Under the pieces are notes generated by a model that ran no database searches, was not told the origin of the DNA, and saw only the letters and a list, made by a program, of their open reading frames with translations. Shown in pieces: positions 16,678-24,867 of a DNA stretch of 64,000 nt. Source of the DNA: Sedimentitalea sp039941015 (GTDB lineage Bacteria; Pseudomonadota; Alphaproteobacteria; Rhodobacterales; Rhodobacteraceae); NCBI RefSeq assembly GCF_039941015.1, contig NZ_JBDVFI010000074.1. One strand, 5' to 3'. The translations under genes and the position numbers were made by a program. The first letter of the stretch is position 1, and every line of letters begins with the position of its first letter.

Positions 16678-17159
16678 GCCAGCATTTTGTCCCCTCCCGC
16701 GGCGCAGCGCCGGTCGGCCAGATGCAGGAACTGCCGCCGGTAGAGCGCATCGCCATCCTGTTTCTCAGGGCGTGGTGCGATGGCGGCACGGAGAAATCCC
16801 AGATGATCGCGGATTTCCGGCGGGTACTCGGCCCCGAAGAAGGCGATCTTCGCTATGAGGATTTCAACACCTTGTTGCGGATGATGCTTCGCTGTGGTCG
16901 CTGCCCGCTAATGCGTCACGGGCTGACCTGCCGCTGTTTCGGTGGCCATGAAAGCGCCTTTGCCCAGATGATCACGGCTGCCGCGACACAGGATCGCGAC
17001 GATGCTTTGCTGTTTGCCACGACGCTGATGTCCGGCGGTGCCGCTTGGCATGCTGTGCAACTGGCAAGTAACCTTGGCCCGGTCCTGTTGCAAATTGCGC
17101 GGACCATGCCGACTGACAAACCCGATCCGACAACACAACCACCCCGACATCTGCACTAA
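16674..17159 (+). CDS. Unknown protein with Cys/His cluster, hemP-linked
   Basis: A 161-residue soluble protein starting at ATG 16674, overlapping the hemP stop as ATGA. Residues ~75-105 hold a dense cysteine cluster: 'MLRCGRCPLMRHGLTCRCFGG', i.e. CxxC then CxC with nearby His residues, which could bind a metal, heme or an Fe-S cluster. The C-terminal part is helical and ends in a Pro/Thr-rich tail. I recognise no named family. Position between hemP and the imelysin gene points to iron or heme handling (inference). Confidence 0.65.
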   Translation: MSQHFVPSRGAAPVGQMQELPPVERIAILFLRAWCDGGTEKSQMIADFRRVLGPEEGDLRYEDFNTLLRMMLRCGRCPLMRHGLTCRCFGGHESAFAQMITAAATQDRDDALLFATTLMSGGAAWHAVQLASNLGPVLLQIARTMPTDKPDPTTQPPRHLH

Positions 17160-17172
17160 CGGAGCACTCCAA

Positions 17173-18435
17173 ATGAAATGTCTCACCCTGCCAGTCCTGG
17201 CTGCCACAGCCCTGACAAGCCTGCCTGCCTTTGCCGCGACCAAGGCCGAAGTGCTCGACACCTATGCCAACATTGCCGAGGCAGCATACGGAGACAGCCT
17301 GGCAACCGCCCGTTCGTTGCAGGGCGCGATTGACGCCCTGATCGCCAATCCGTCGGCCGAAACACTCGATGCCGCCCGCGCCGCGTGGATTGCGGCACGC
17401 GTACCTTATCAGCAAACCGAAGCCTTTCGCTTTGGCAATGCCATCGTCGATGATTGGGAAGGCAAGGTGAATGCCTGGCCGCTGGACGAAGGGCTGATCG
17501 ACTATGTTGATCCATCCTATGGCGGCGCCACCGACGAAAATGCCTATGCCGGGCTGAATGTCATCGCCAACCCCACCTTTACCCTGTCGGGCGAAGAGAT
17601 TGACGCCACCGACATTACGCCCGAACTGCTTGAATCCACGCTGCACGAGGCGGACGAGGTCGAGGCAAACGTCGCCACCGGCTATCATGCCATCGAGTTT
17701 CTGCTGTGGGGTCAGGATCTGAACGGCACCAAAGAGGGCGCAGGCGACCGGCCTTGGACCGATTACGCTGCGGGCGACGACTGTACCCATGGCAACTGCG
17801 ACCGCCGGGCAGCTTATCTCAAGGCGGCGACCGCCCTGCTGATCAGCGATCTGGAATGGATGACCGCGCAATGGGGCACCGATGGCGAAGGCCGCACCAC
17901 CCTGACGGCAGACCATGACGCCGGGATCAAGGCGATCCTGACAGGCATGGGCAGCCTCAGCTATGGTGAACAGGCCGGTGAGCGGATGAAGCTTGGCCTG
18001 ATGCTGAACGACCCCGAGGAAGAGCATGATTGCTTTTCCGACAACACCCATATGAGCCACTATTACGACGGTCTGGGCATCCGCAATGTCTATGTCGGCG
18101 AATACAAGCGCGTCGATGGCGGCATTGTCTCGGGCCCATCGTTGTCCGATCTGGTTTCCGACATCGACAGCACCGTTGACACCGAGTTGCGCGAAAGTCT
18201 CGACGACACGATGACCGAACTTGGCCTGTTGCGCACCGCCGCCGAGAACGGCTTTAGCTATGACATGATGCTGGAACGTGGCAACACCGAAGGCGAAGCG
18301 ATCATCATGGCAGCCGTGGACGCTCTGGTCGCGCAGACCCGTTCCATCGAGCGGGCCGTCACGACCCTAAATCTTGACAAAATTGGTTTTGAAGGGTCAG
18401 ATAGTCTGGATAACCCTGACGCCGTTTTTAAATAA
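17173..18435 (+). CDS. Imelysin-family iron-regulated periplasmic protein (IrpA type)
   Basis: A 420-residue secreted protein starting at ATG 17173 with a signal peptide ending 'LPAFA' near residue 21. It carries the imelysin GxHxxE motif as 'GYHAIEFLLWG' (Gly170, His172, Glu175), followed by 'NGTKEGAGDRPWTDYA' and a second helical bundle with 'HDCFSDNTHMSHYYDG'. Such proteins (IrpA, ICMP) sit in the periplasm and are iron-regulated; a peptidase role was proposed but is not settled. It lies 13 bp after the Cys-cluster protein gene, in the hemP operon. Confidence 0.9.
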   Translation: MKCLTLPVLAATALTSLPAFAATKAEVLDTYANIAEAAYGDSLATARSLQGAIDALIANPSAETLDAARAAWIAARVPYQQTEAFRFGNAIVDDWEGKVNAWPLDEGLIDYVDPSYGGATDENAYAGLNVIANPTFTLSGEEIDATDITPELLESTLHEADEVEANVATGYHAIEFLLWGQDLNGTKEGAGDRPWTDYAAGDDCTHGNCDRRAAYLKAATALLISDLEWMTAQWGTDGEGRTTLTADHDAGIKAILTGMGSLSYGEQAGERMKLGLMLNDPEEEHDCFSDNTHMSHYYDGLGIRNVYVGEYKRVDGGIVSGPSLSDLVSDIDSTVDTELRESLDDTMTELGLLRTAAENGFSYDMMLERGNTEGEAIIMAAVDALVAQTRSIERAVTTLNLDKIGFEGSDSLDNPDAVFK

Positions 18436-18459
18436 GTTCATTTTTAGGGGGTAAGCGAC

Positions 18460-18726
18460 ATGATTATTTGTCATTGCAACTCGATTACCGATCACGAGAT
18501 CCGCAGCGCTGTCGACTGGATGCGCGCTTCGGACCCGGATACCATCATCACTCCTGGCAAGATTTACCGCGCGCTCGGCAAGCGCGCGGATTGCGGGGGA
18601 TGTTTGCCAGTGTTCCTTGACACCATGAAGTCCTGTGACACAATCGGAGTCCCAATGGAATTGCGCGGGTTGGCCGCGCACCGGCATAAGGACATCCCCG
18701 ATGAAAGGCGACAAAAAGGTAATTGA
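18460..18726 (+). CDS. bfd: Bacterioferritin-associated ferredoxin
   Basis: An 88-residue protein with the Bfd [2Fe-2S] cysteine pattern: 'ICHCNSITD' at the start (CxC) and 'GKRADCGGCLPV' about 33 residues later (CxxC). Bfd docks on bacterioferritin and reduces its ferric core to release iron. Start ATG 18460 follows a purine-rich 'TAGGGGGTAAG'. It overlaps bfr by 26 bp, an unusually large overlap that couples the two partners. At 88 residues it is longer than E. coli Bfd (64), the extra length being a basic C-terminal tail. Confidence 0.92.
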   Translation: MIICHCNSITDHEIRSAVDWMRASDPDTIITPGKIYRALGKRADCGGCLPVFLDTMKSCDTIGVPMELRGLAAHRHKDIPDERRQKGN

Positions 18727-19189
18727 ATACCTTAACAAGGCTCTGCGCAGCGAGCTGACGGCGGTCAGCCAATACTGGCTGCACTATCGTCTGCAGGAAG
18801 ACTGGGGTTTTGGCCGCATCGCCGACAAGTCCCGCGAGGAAAGCATCGAAGAGATGCACCACGCGGACAAGCTGATCGAGCGGATCATTTTCCTCGAAGG
18901 CCACCCCAATCTGCAAAAGCTCGACTCGCTGCGGATTGGCGAAAACCTCAAGGAAACGCTCGAAGCCGATCTCGCCGCCGAACATGAGGCACGGACGCTG
19001 TATATCGAAGCCCGCGATCATTGCGAAAGCGTGTCTGACTATGTGAGCAAGGCGCTGTTCGAAGAGCTGATTGGGGATGAAGAAGGCCATATCGGCTACC
19101 TTGAAACCCAGTTGGGGCTCTATCAGTCTCTGGGCCAGCAGGGTTATGCGTTGCTCAACGCCAAGCCGGCGGACGAAGCCGAAGAATAG
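18701..19189 (+). CDS. bfr: Bacterioferritin
   Basis: A 162-residue ferritin-like four-helix protein. The start is ATG 18701 ('MKGDKKVIEYLNKAL'), which gives the normal Bfr length. Ferroxidase ligands are visible: Glu in 'RSELTAVSQYW', Glu and His in 'EEMHHADKLIERI', Glu in 'AAEHEARTLY', and Glu/His in 'EELIGDEEGHIGYLE'. The Met in 'EEMHH' is the heme-binding Met52 equivalent, so this is a true heme-containing bacterioferritin. It stores iron and pairs with Bfd encoded just upstream. A strong terminator follows at 19244. Confidence 0.95.
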   Translation: MKGDKKVIEYLNKALRSELTAVSQYWLHYRLQEDWGFGRIADKSREESIEEMHHADKLIERIIFLEGHPNLQKLDSLRIGENLKETLEADLAAEHEARTLYIEARDHCESVSDYVSKALFEELIGDEEGHIGYLETQLGLYQSLGQQGYALLNAKPADEAEE

Positions 19190-19201
19190 TTGGATTGTGG
19201 T

Positions 19202-19220
19202 GATCCGGGACTCCCGGATC
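19202..19220. repeat. Near-perfect 9-1-9 palindrome after bfr
   Basis: 'GATCCGGGA' and 'TCCCGGATC' flank a single central base 12 nt after the bfr stop. It may add to the downstream terminator or be a protein-binding site; no function is shown. Confidence 0.4.
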
Positions 19221-19243
19221 GCAACACCGTTAAGCGAAAATAG

Positions 19244-19270
19244 AAAGGCATCGGAACGCGATGCCTTTTT
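19244..19270 (+). terminator. Rho-independent terminator after bfr
   Basis: A 10-bp stem ('AAAGGCATCG' 19244-19253 with 'CGATGCCTTT' 19259-19268), a 5-nt loop and a T-run to 19270 form a textbook intrinsic terminator. It separates the hemP-bfr operon from the di-heme operon. Confidence 0.88.
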
Positions 19271-19312
19271 GATGCAGGTGAGGCGCATGCCTCCGGTCAA
19301 GACAGAGTCGTG

Positions 19313-20878
19313 ATGATCAAGACCCGCCAAATTGTGTGGCCCCTCGCCGCGCTTGTTGCTGCTCTGGCTTCCACGGCGGTTTCCGCTGCGCCGCGCCCAG
19401 AGCTGACCGAACCCCATCTTGATATCCTGCCTCGGACTCAGGCGGAAACTACCCGTGTGGCCAAAGTCACCGCTGCGCCAACCGATTTTTCAGCCGCTGA
19501 ACCGTTCGAGGCCCGCCCAGCCGGGGCCGCCACGGTAAGGGCGCGCAACGACAGCAACGCATTTTCGCAACCCTCGGCCAATATCAGTTTTGAACGTGAA
19601 CTTCAGTTCAAGGTCGGCAACGGCCTGTTTCGCAAACTCTGGGTGTCGTCGCCGTCGTCAACGCTGGGCTCTGACGGCCTCGGCCCGATTTACAACGCGC
19701 GCTCCTGCCAGCGCTGCCACCTCAAGGACGGGCGGGGTCACCCGCCCAACGGCCCCGAGGACGAGGCCGTGTCGATGTTCCTGCGCATCTCGGTGCCCGC
19801 CGCGTCCGATGCCGAACTTTCAGCGATCGAAACCTATCTGCAAGACCTCGGCGATGAAACGCCCCGCACCCGCCCCGATCCGATCTATGGTGGGCAGATG
19901 CAGGATTTCGGCGTTGCCGGTCATCCGGCAGAGTACCGGTTTGACGTGACCTATGCAGAGATCGAGGTGCCGCTGTCGGACGGCGAAGTTGCCTCGCTGC
20001 GCGCGCCGACCTACCGTGCTGCCGATCTTGGCTATGGCCCGCTGGCCGATGGTGCCATGCTCAGTCCGCGTGTCGCGCCGCATATGCTTGGCCTTGGATT
20101 GCTCGAAGCGATCCCGGTGTCCGACATCCTTGCCTCCGCCGACCCCGACGATGCAAATGGTGACGGTATTTCCGGCAAAGCGCAGATTGTCTGGTCCGAC
20201 GAATATGGTCAGCCGATGCTCGGTCGTTTTGGCTGGAAAGCCGGCGCACCGACGGTCAAGCACCAATCCGCCGCCGCCTTTGCAGGCGACATCGGCATTT
20301 CCAGCCCATTGTTTGCGGCCCCAGCAGGTGATTGCACGCAGGCGCAATCTGACTGCCTTGCCGGGCAACACGGGGATGGTGACGACCGGATCACCGAAAT
20401 CGACGCAGAAGGGCTCGACCTCGTCACCTTCTATTCCCGCAATCTCGCGGTCCCGGCCCGCCGGGACGAAAGCGACCCGGAGGTGCTGCGCGGCAAGGAA
20501 CAGTTTTTTGCCGCTGGATGCGCCGCCTGCCATACCCCCAAATTCGTGACCCACAGGCTGGCGGATCAACCCGAGCAAAGTTTTCAACTGATCTGGCCTC
20601 ATACCGATCTGCTGTTGCACGACATGGGCGAAGGACTGGCCGACAACCGCCCCGAGGGTCGCGCCAACGGACGCGAATGGCGGACCGCGCCACTTTGGGG
20701 CATCGGCATGACCGAAACGGTCAGCGGCCACAGTTATTTGCTGCATGACGGGCGCGCACGTTCCTTGCTCGAGGCGATCCTCTGGCATGGAGGTGAGGCA
20801 CAGGCCGCCCGTGAAACCGTTGTTGATATGCCCAAACCGGATCGCGACGCGCTGATCCGCTATCTGGAAAGCCTCTGA
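19313..20878 (+). CDS. Di-heme oxidoreductase (DUF1111 / c-type cytochrome)
   Basis: A 521-residue exported protein with a signal peptide ending 'TAVSAAP' near residue 26. Two heme-c motifs are present: 'SCQRCHLKDG' (Cys132-x2-Cys135-His136) and 'GCAACHTPKF' near residue 402, as in the di-heme thiol oxidoreductase-like DUF1111 family related to MauG/cytochrome c peroxidases. ATG 19313 is chosen over the adjacent GTG 19310. It leads an operon with an imelysin-like protein and a DUF1513 protein, a recurrent arrangement in proteobacterial iron-uptake gene sets. A redox role in periplasmic iron handling is inferred. Confidence 0.88.
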   Translation: MIKTRQIVWPLAALVAALASTAVSAAPRPELTEPHLDILPRTQAETTRVAKVTAAPTDFSAAEPFEARPAGAATVRARNDSNAFSQPSANISFERELQFKVGNGLFRKLWVSSPSSTLGSDGLGPIYNARSCQRCHLKDGRGHPPNGPEDEAVSMFLRISVPAASDAELSAIETYLQDLGDETPRTRPDPIYGGQMQDFGVAGHPAEYRFDVTYAEIEVPLSDGEVASLRAPTYRAADLGYGPLADGAMLSPRVAPHMLGLGLLEAIPVSDILASADPDDANGDGISGKAQIVWSDEYGQPMLGRFGWKAGAPTVKHQSAAAFAGDIGISSPLFAAPAGDCTQAQSDCLAGQHGDGDDRITEIDAEGLDLVTFYSRNLAVPARRDESDPEVLRGKEQFFAAGCAACHTPKFVTHRLADQPEQSFQLIWPHTDLLLHDMGEGLADNRPEGRANGREWRTAPLWGIGMTETVSGHSYLLHDGRARSLLEAILWHGGEAQAARETVVDMPKPDRDALIRYLESL

Positions 20879-21858
20879 TGCGCCTTGCTTTTGCCTTTGC
20901 CCTGCTCGCCACCCCTGCCCTCGCAGGAACCGACGAGGCGATAGATGCACATATCCTACCCGGCACTGCCGCCTTTGCGACGGCTACTGCCGATCTGGCA
21001 ACGGCTGCCAGCGCCGATTGCCGCGCGGATGCGCTGCGCGCGCGTTGGAATGCCGCCTTCGATGCCTGGCTCGGCATCAGCCACCTGACCTTTGGTCCGA
21101 TTGAGAAGAATGGCCGCGCACTGGCCATCGCGTTCTGGCCCGATACCCGGGGTCTGGTGCAGAAAACCGTCGCGACTCTCGTCGCCGATCAAGACCCTGT
21201 GGTCGACGACCCAGCGGAATTCGCGCAGGTCTCGGTTGCCGGGCGTGGCCTCTTTGCGCTGGAACGCCTGTTCTACGATCCCAATCTCGCACAGTATGGC
21301 GAGGACGATTACACCTGTGCGCTTGCCCAAGCCATGACCACTGACCTCGCCCGCATGGGTGCAGCTATCGACACGGAATGGCAACAGGACCAATCCAACC
21401 TCCTAAGAACTGCGGGCGACCCGGACAACGGCACCTATCTTAGCCCGGATGAAGCCGCACAGACCCTCTATACCGCGCTGATGACTGGGCTGGAGTTCAA
21501 CGCCGATCAGCGGCTTGGCCGCCCGATGGGTACCTTTGATCGACCCCGCCCCAACCGGGCCGAGGCGCGCCGGTCGAGCCGCTCCCTGCGAAACGTGACA
21601 CTTTCTCTTGCGGCGCTGCAGGAATTCGCGAACGCACTGTCAGACGACCCGACGCCGCTGACCGACGCGGCATTTACCGAAGCGATGGAAGCGGCCAAAC
21701 GCCCGGACCCGATCTTTGCCGATGTGTCCACCGTACAGGGCCGCATTCGTGTCGAGGCCTTGCAACAACGGGTACGCGCAATCCGCGATGCCGCTGAACA
21801 GGAAATCGGTGCTTCCCTTGGGGTCAGCGCCGGTTTCAATTCCGCCGACGGAGATTAG
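20878..21858 (+). CDS. Imelysin-like periplasmic protein
   Basis: A 326-residue secreted protein with a short signal peptide (about residues 1-16). Helical features match imelysin: 'FDAWLGISHLTFGPIEKNGRA', 'SVAGRGLFALERLFYD' and 'TGLEFNADQRLGRPMG'. The segment equivalent to GxHxxE reads GLFALE, with Phe in the His position, so the metal-type motif of IrpA is not conserved here. The ATG overlaps the stop of the di-heme gene by one base (TGATG). It follows the common di-heme / imelysin / DUF1513 order. Function is unproven. Confidence 0.85.
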   Translation: MRLAFAFALLATPALAGTDEAIDAHILPGTAAFATATADLATAASADCRADALRARWNAAFDAWLGISHLTFGPIEKNGRALAIAFWPDTRGLVQKTVATLVADQDPVVDDPAEFAQVSVAGRGLFALERLFYDPNLAQYGEDDYTCALAQAMTTDLARMGAAIDTEWQQDQSNLLRTAGDPDNGTYLSPDEAAQTLYTALMTGLEFNADQRLGRPMGTFDRPRPNRAEARRSSRSLRNVTLSLAALQEFANALSDDPTPLTDAAFTEAMEAAKRPDPIFADVSTVQGRIRVEALQQRVRAIRDAAEQEIGASLGVSAGFNSADGD

Positions 21859-21861
21859 GCG

Positions 21862-22938
21862 ATGCAGAACCGCCGCCGCTTTCTGACCACAGCGCTCGCG
21901 GCCAGCGCCCTGCCAAAGCTCGGCTGGGCCGACGCAGGGGCCCCCGCCTATCTCGCCGCAGCCCGTGAACCTGATGGCTCCTTTGCCCTCTTTGGCCTTT
22001 CACGCACCGCAACGCCGGTCTTTCGAATTCCATTGCCCGGACGAGGCCATGCCGCCGCCGCCCATCCCCACGCCCCCGAAGCGGTGGCCTTTGCCCGCAG
22101 GCCGGGCCAGTTTGCGCTGATCATCGATTGTAAACAGGGTCAGATCATCCACCGCCTGAGCGCTCCTGATGGTCATCACTTTTATGGCCATGGCGTGTTC
22201 ATCGCGGACGGCGACATTCTTTGCACCACAGAGAACGACATCGGCACTGGCGCAGGCCGCATTGGTCTCTGGTCGCGTAAAGACGGCTATCGGCGCATCG
22301 GTGAATTCTCTTCGGGCGGCATCGGCCCCCACGATATCCTGCGGCTTGACGGCGATGTTCTGGCTGTCGCCAATGGTGGCATCCGCACGCATCCAGCCCA
22401 TGGTCGAGCGAAACTCAACCTCGACACCATGCGGCCCAATCTCAGCTACCTCAGTACCAGCGGCGCGATGCTCGAACAGGTCGAACTGGCGCCAGAGCTT
22501 TACCAGAACTCCATCCGCCACCTTGCCGCCGCGCCAGACGGGACGCTGGCCTTTGCAATGCAGTGGCAGGGCGACGTCGCCGACCCGGTGCCGCTTCTCG
22601 GACTGCACAGACGAGGCGAGCAGGTGATCCTCGCTCACGCCGATCTTGTGGAATCCATCGCCATGCAAGGCTATGCAGGCAGCATCGCCATAGATGGTTC
22701 CGGCACCCACATCGCCATCACCTCGCCTCGCGGGGGGCGGGTCCAAATCTATGACCGGTCAGGCAATCTCCGATCCGTGCAGCGCCGTGCAGACGCATGC
22801 GGTATCGCCCCCAGAATCGATGCGGGCTTTACCGTGACTGACGGGCTGGGAGGTACATGGTCACTGACCGATGACCGACTAGAACCTGTCCGCCGCTCCG
22901 ATCTTGCATGGGACAATCACCTGATCGCAATCAGCTAG
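21862..22938 (+). CDS. DUF1513 family Tat-exported protein
   Basis: A 358-residue protein with a twin-arginine signal 'NRRRFLTTALAASALP' at residues 3-18, implying export in folded form. The mature part is a beta-propeller-like DUF1513 domain with repeated strands such as 'GHGVFIADGDILCTTEND' and 'GIGPHDILRLDGDVLAVAN'. DUF1513 proteins are found behind imelysin and di-heme genes in iron-regulated operons; no activity is established. The start lies 3 bp after the imelysin-like gene, and its 3' end overlaps the convergent hydrolase by 4 bp. Confidence 0.87.
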   Translation: MQNRRRFLTTALAASALPKLGWADAGAPAYLAAAREPDGSFALFGLSRTATPVFRIPLPGRGHAAAAHPHAPEAVAFARRPGQFALIIDCKQGQIIHRLSAPDGHHFYGHGVFIADGDILCTTENDIGTGAGRIGLWSRKDGYRRIGEFSSGGIGPHDILRLDGDVLAVANGGIRTHPAHGRAKLNLDTMRPNLSYLSTSGAMLEQVELAPELYQNSIRHLAAAPDGTLAFAMQWQGDVADPVPLLGLHRRGEQVILAHADLVESIAMQGYAGSIAIDGSGTHIAITSPRGGRVQIYDRSGNLRSVQRRADACGIAPRIDAGFTVTDGLGGTWSLTDDRLEPVRRSDLAWDNHLIAIS

Positions 22939-23888
22939 GCCGCCTTCGCGGCCATCCGGCGAATAAAATCGGCACAGTCTGCAGGGGCGGTCATCGGGAT
23001 CATATGCCCTCGTCCCTCCAGCGTTTCATATTCGAGCCCATGCACCTGCATCGTATGCCCATGCACTGCCGGAGACAGAATCCCGTCCGCCGCGCCAAAG
23101 AGGATGCCGCCGGGAACACGCAACTCTTTCTCGTAGCGTGCGCTTTGCGCGTTGCCGGAATCCCGCAACGCCACCGCATCCGATGACGCGGCAACAAATG
23201 CTTTGGGTCGCAAACCCAACGCCCCACCTGCGCCGATCATGAAATCCTGGCTCGGGGGTTCGGGATGAAAAACGATCCCCAGCACGCGATCCTTGGTTGC
23301 AGCCGCCATCGGCACGGCAATGGTCGCCCCGATAAGGCGTCGCACCAATGGCGATTTCACCAGCAACCCTTTGAACACTTCAGGTACGGCATCTTCGTGC
23401 TGCGTCGCCGGACACAGTAAGGCCAAGCCCCCGACCCGATCAGGCCGGTCCATTGCCATCGCAAGTGACACCGCGCCGCCCAGCGAATGCCCGACCAGTA
23501 CCGGGCGTTCAACGCCCAGTCGGTCGAGCGCCTCTCCGATCATCCGCCCTTGTTCAGAGGGATCGGCCAGCGCGTCCGAATCTCGTGTAGAATATCCACA
23601 CCCGGGTCGGTCAACCACGATCACCCGGTATTGCTGCGCCAACAATCCGGCCAGCGCATAAGTAAAGTGCTGCAACTGCCCGCTTAGCCCGTGGATCATG
23701 ACCAGCGTTTGTGCATCCTTCGGCCCAAGATCGACATAATGTACGCGGCCACCCGCCACAGGCACGACCTCGCCGGCCTGCGGCACCAGCCGCGCCGCCT
23801 CGGCCGCCATCCTGCGTGTGCGAAAGATCGACAGCGCCAGCAGCGCAACAACGATCAGGAACAGGATTGTCAGGATGGTTGTGATCAT
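22935..23888 (-). CDS. Membrane-anchored alpha/beta hydrolase
   Basis: A 317-residue protein with an N-terminal membrane helix (residues ~3-23) and then an alpha/beta-hydrolase fold: oxyanion 'MIHGLSGQLQH', nucleophile elbow 'VGHSLGGAVSL' (Ser about 140), acid in 'ILFGAADGILSPA' and a final His in 'LEGRGHMIPMTAP'. It probably faces the periplasm. The family covers esterases and lipases; no substrate can be named. It is convergent with the DUF1513 gene and unrelated in role as far as can be seen. Confidence 0.85.
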   Translation of the reverse strand: MITTILTILFLIVVALLALSIFRTRRMAAEAARLVPQAGEVVPVAGGRVHYVDLGPKDAQTLVMIHGLSGQLQHFTYALAGLLAQQYRVIVVDRPGCGYSTRDSDALADPSEQGRMIGEALDRLGVERPVLVGHSLGGAVSLAMAMDRPDRVGGLALLCPATQHEDAVPEVFKGLLVKSPLVRRLIGATIAVPMAAATKDRVLGIVFHPEPPSQDFMIGAGGALGLRPKAFVAASSDAVALRDSGNAQSARYEKELRVPGGILFGAADGILSPAVHGHTMQVHGLEYETLEGRGHMIPMTAPADCADFIRRMAAKAA

Positions 23889-24004
23889 GGGGATGGCTCC
23901 GGCGCGTTGCGTTCCATGGCAACCTAGCCGCGAATGCGAGGGCTGTCTGCCACTGAAATCGTGCTCAGATCAGACCCGAGGGATCACCAAAAGAACAACG
24001 CAAA

Positions 24005-24865
24005 TTAAACCGCAACCTTGCGGCTTTCCTCCAGATAGATCTCCCGCAGCCGGACTGCGACCGGGCCCGGTGTTCCGTCACCAAGTTCGCTCCCGTCAAT
24101 CTCGACAACCGGCATCACAAAGGTGCTCGCCGAGGTGATAAACGCCTCATCCGCGGCTTGCGCCTCGGCCACAGTGAAATTGCGTTCCTCGACCTGCATC
24201 TGCGCCTCTGCGGCAAACCGCAGAACCGCAGCCCGCGTGATCCCATGTAGGATGTCATGCGAACACTCGCGGGTGATGATCTTGCCGTCCTTGACGATAT
24301 AAGCGTTATTGCTGGTGCCTTCGGTCACAAAGCCGTCCTCTACCAGCCAGGCATCATCCACACCGGCCTTTTTGGCCATCATCTTACCCATGCTAGGATA
24401 GAGGAGCTGCACGGTCTTGATATCCCGTCGCCCCCAACGAACATCTTCAATTGAAATGACCTTGATGCCCTTTTTCGCAACCGGATTGTCAGCAAGGTTG
24501 GGCTTGTTCTGGGTGAACAGAACGATGGATGACGGCGTTTCGTCCGGGTCCGGAAAGGCAAAGTCCCGGTCCGCAGGGGCGCCTCGGGTGATCTGCAAAT
24601 AGATCATACCCTGATCGATCCCGTTCCGCTCCACCAGTTCCCGGTGAATTGTCAGAAGCTCGTCCTGACTCACAGGATTGGCCATTTCCAGCTCTCCCAG
24701 CGAGCGTTCCAGCCGCGTGGCATGACCTGCAAAATCGATCAATTTGCCATCCAGCACACTGGTCACTTCGTAAACGCCATCCGCCATCAGGAAACCGCGA
24801 TCAAAGATCGAAATTTTTGCTTCGTTTTCAGGCAGGTATTCGCCGTTTACATATACGGTGCGCAT
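24005..24865 (-). CDS. dat: D-amino-acid transaminase (class IV aminotransferase)
   Basis: A 286-residue PLP enzyme. 'YVNGEYLPENEAKISIFDRG' opens the class IV fold; the catalytic Lys lies in 'RRDIKTVQLLYPSMGKMMAK', and 'TEGTSNNAYIV' carries the cofactor-binding Glu/Ser/Asn. It interconverts D-amino acids and 2-oxo acids, typically D-Ala/D-Glu. ATG 24865 is preferred to the in-frame ATG 24877, which would overlap the dgcA stop. The gene follows dgcA by 2 bp and forms a D-amino-acid utilisation cluster with dgcA and dgcN. Substrate preference is inferred. Confidence 0.87.
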   Translation of the reverse strand: MRTVYVNGEYLPENEAKISIFDRGFLMADGVYEVTSVLDGKLIDFAGHATRLERSLGELEMANPVSQDELLTIHRELVERNGIDQGMIYLQITRGAPADRDFAFPDPDETPSSIVLFTQNKPNLADNPVAKKGIKVISIEDVRWGRRDIKTVQLLYPSMGKMMAKKAGVDDAWLVEDGFVTEGTSNNAYIVKDGKIITRECSHDILHGITRAAVLRFAAEAQMQVEERNFTVAEAQAADEAFITSASTFVMPVVEIDGSELGDGTPGPVAVRLREIYLEESRKVAV

Positions 24866-24867
24866 GT

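Noticed and set aside
19820..20950. A 376-codon minus-strand frame opposite the di-heme gene
   Set aside because: The di-heme protein on the plus strand has two heme motifs and a signal peptide; the antisense frame has no features.
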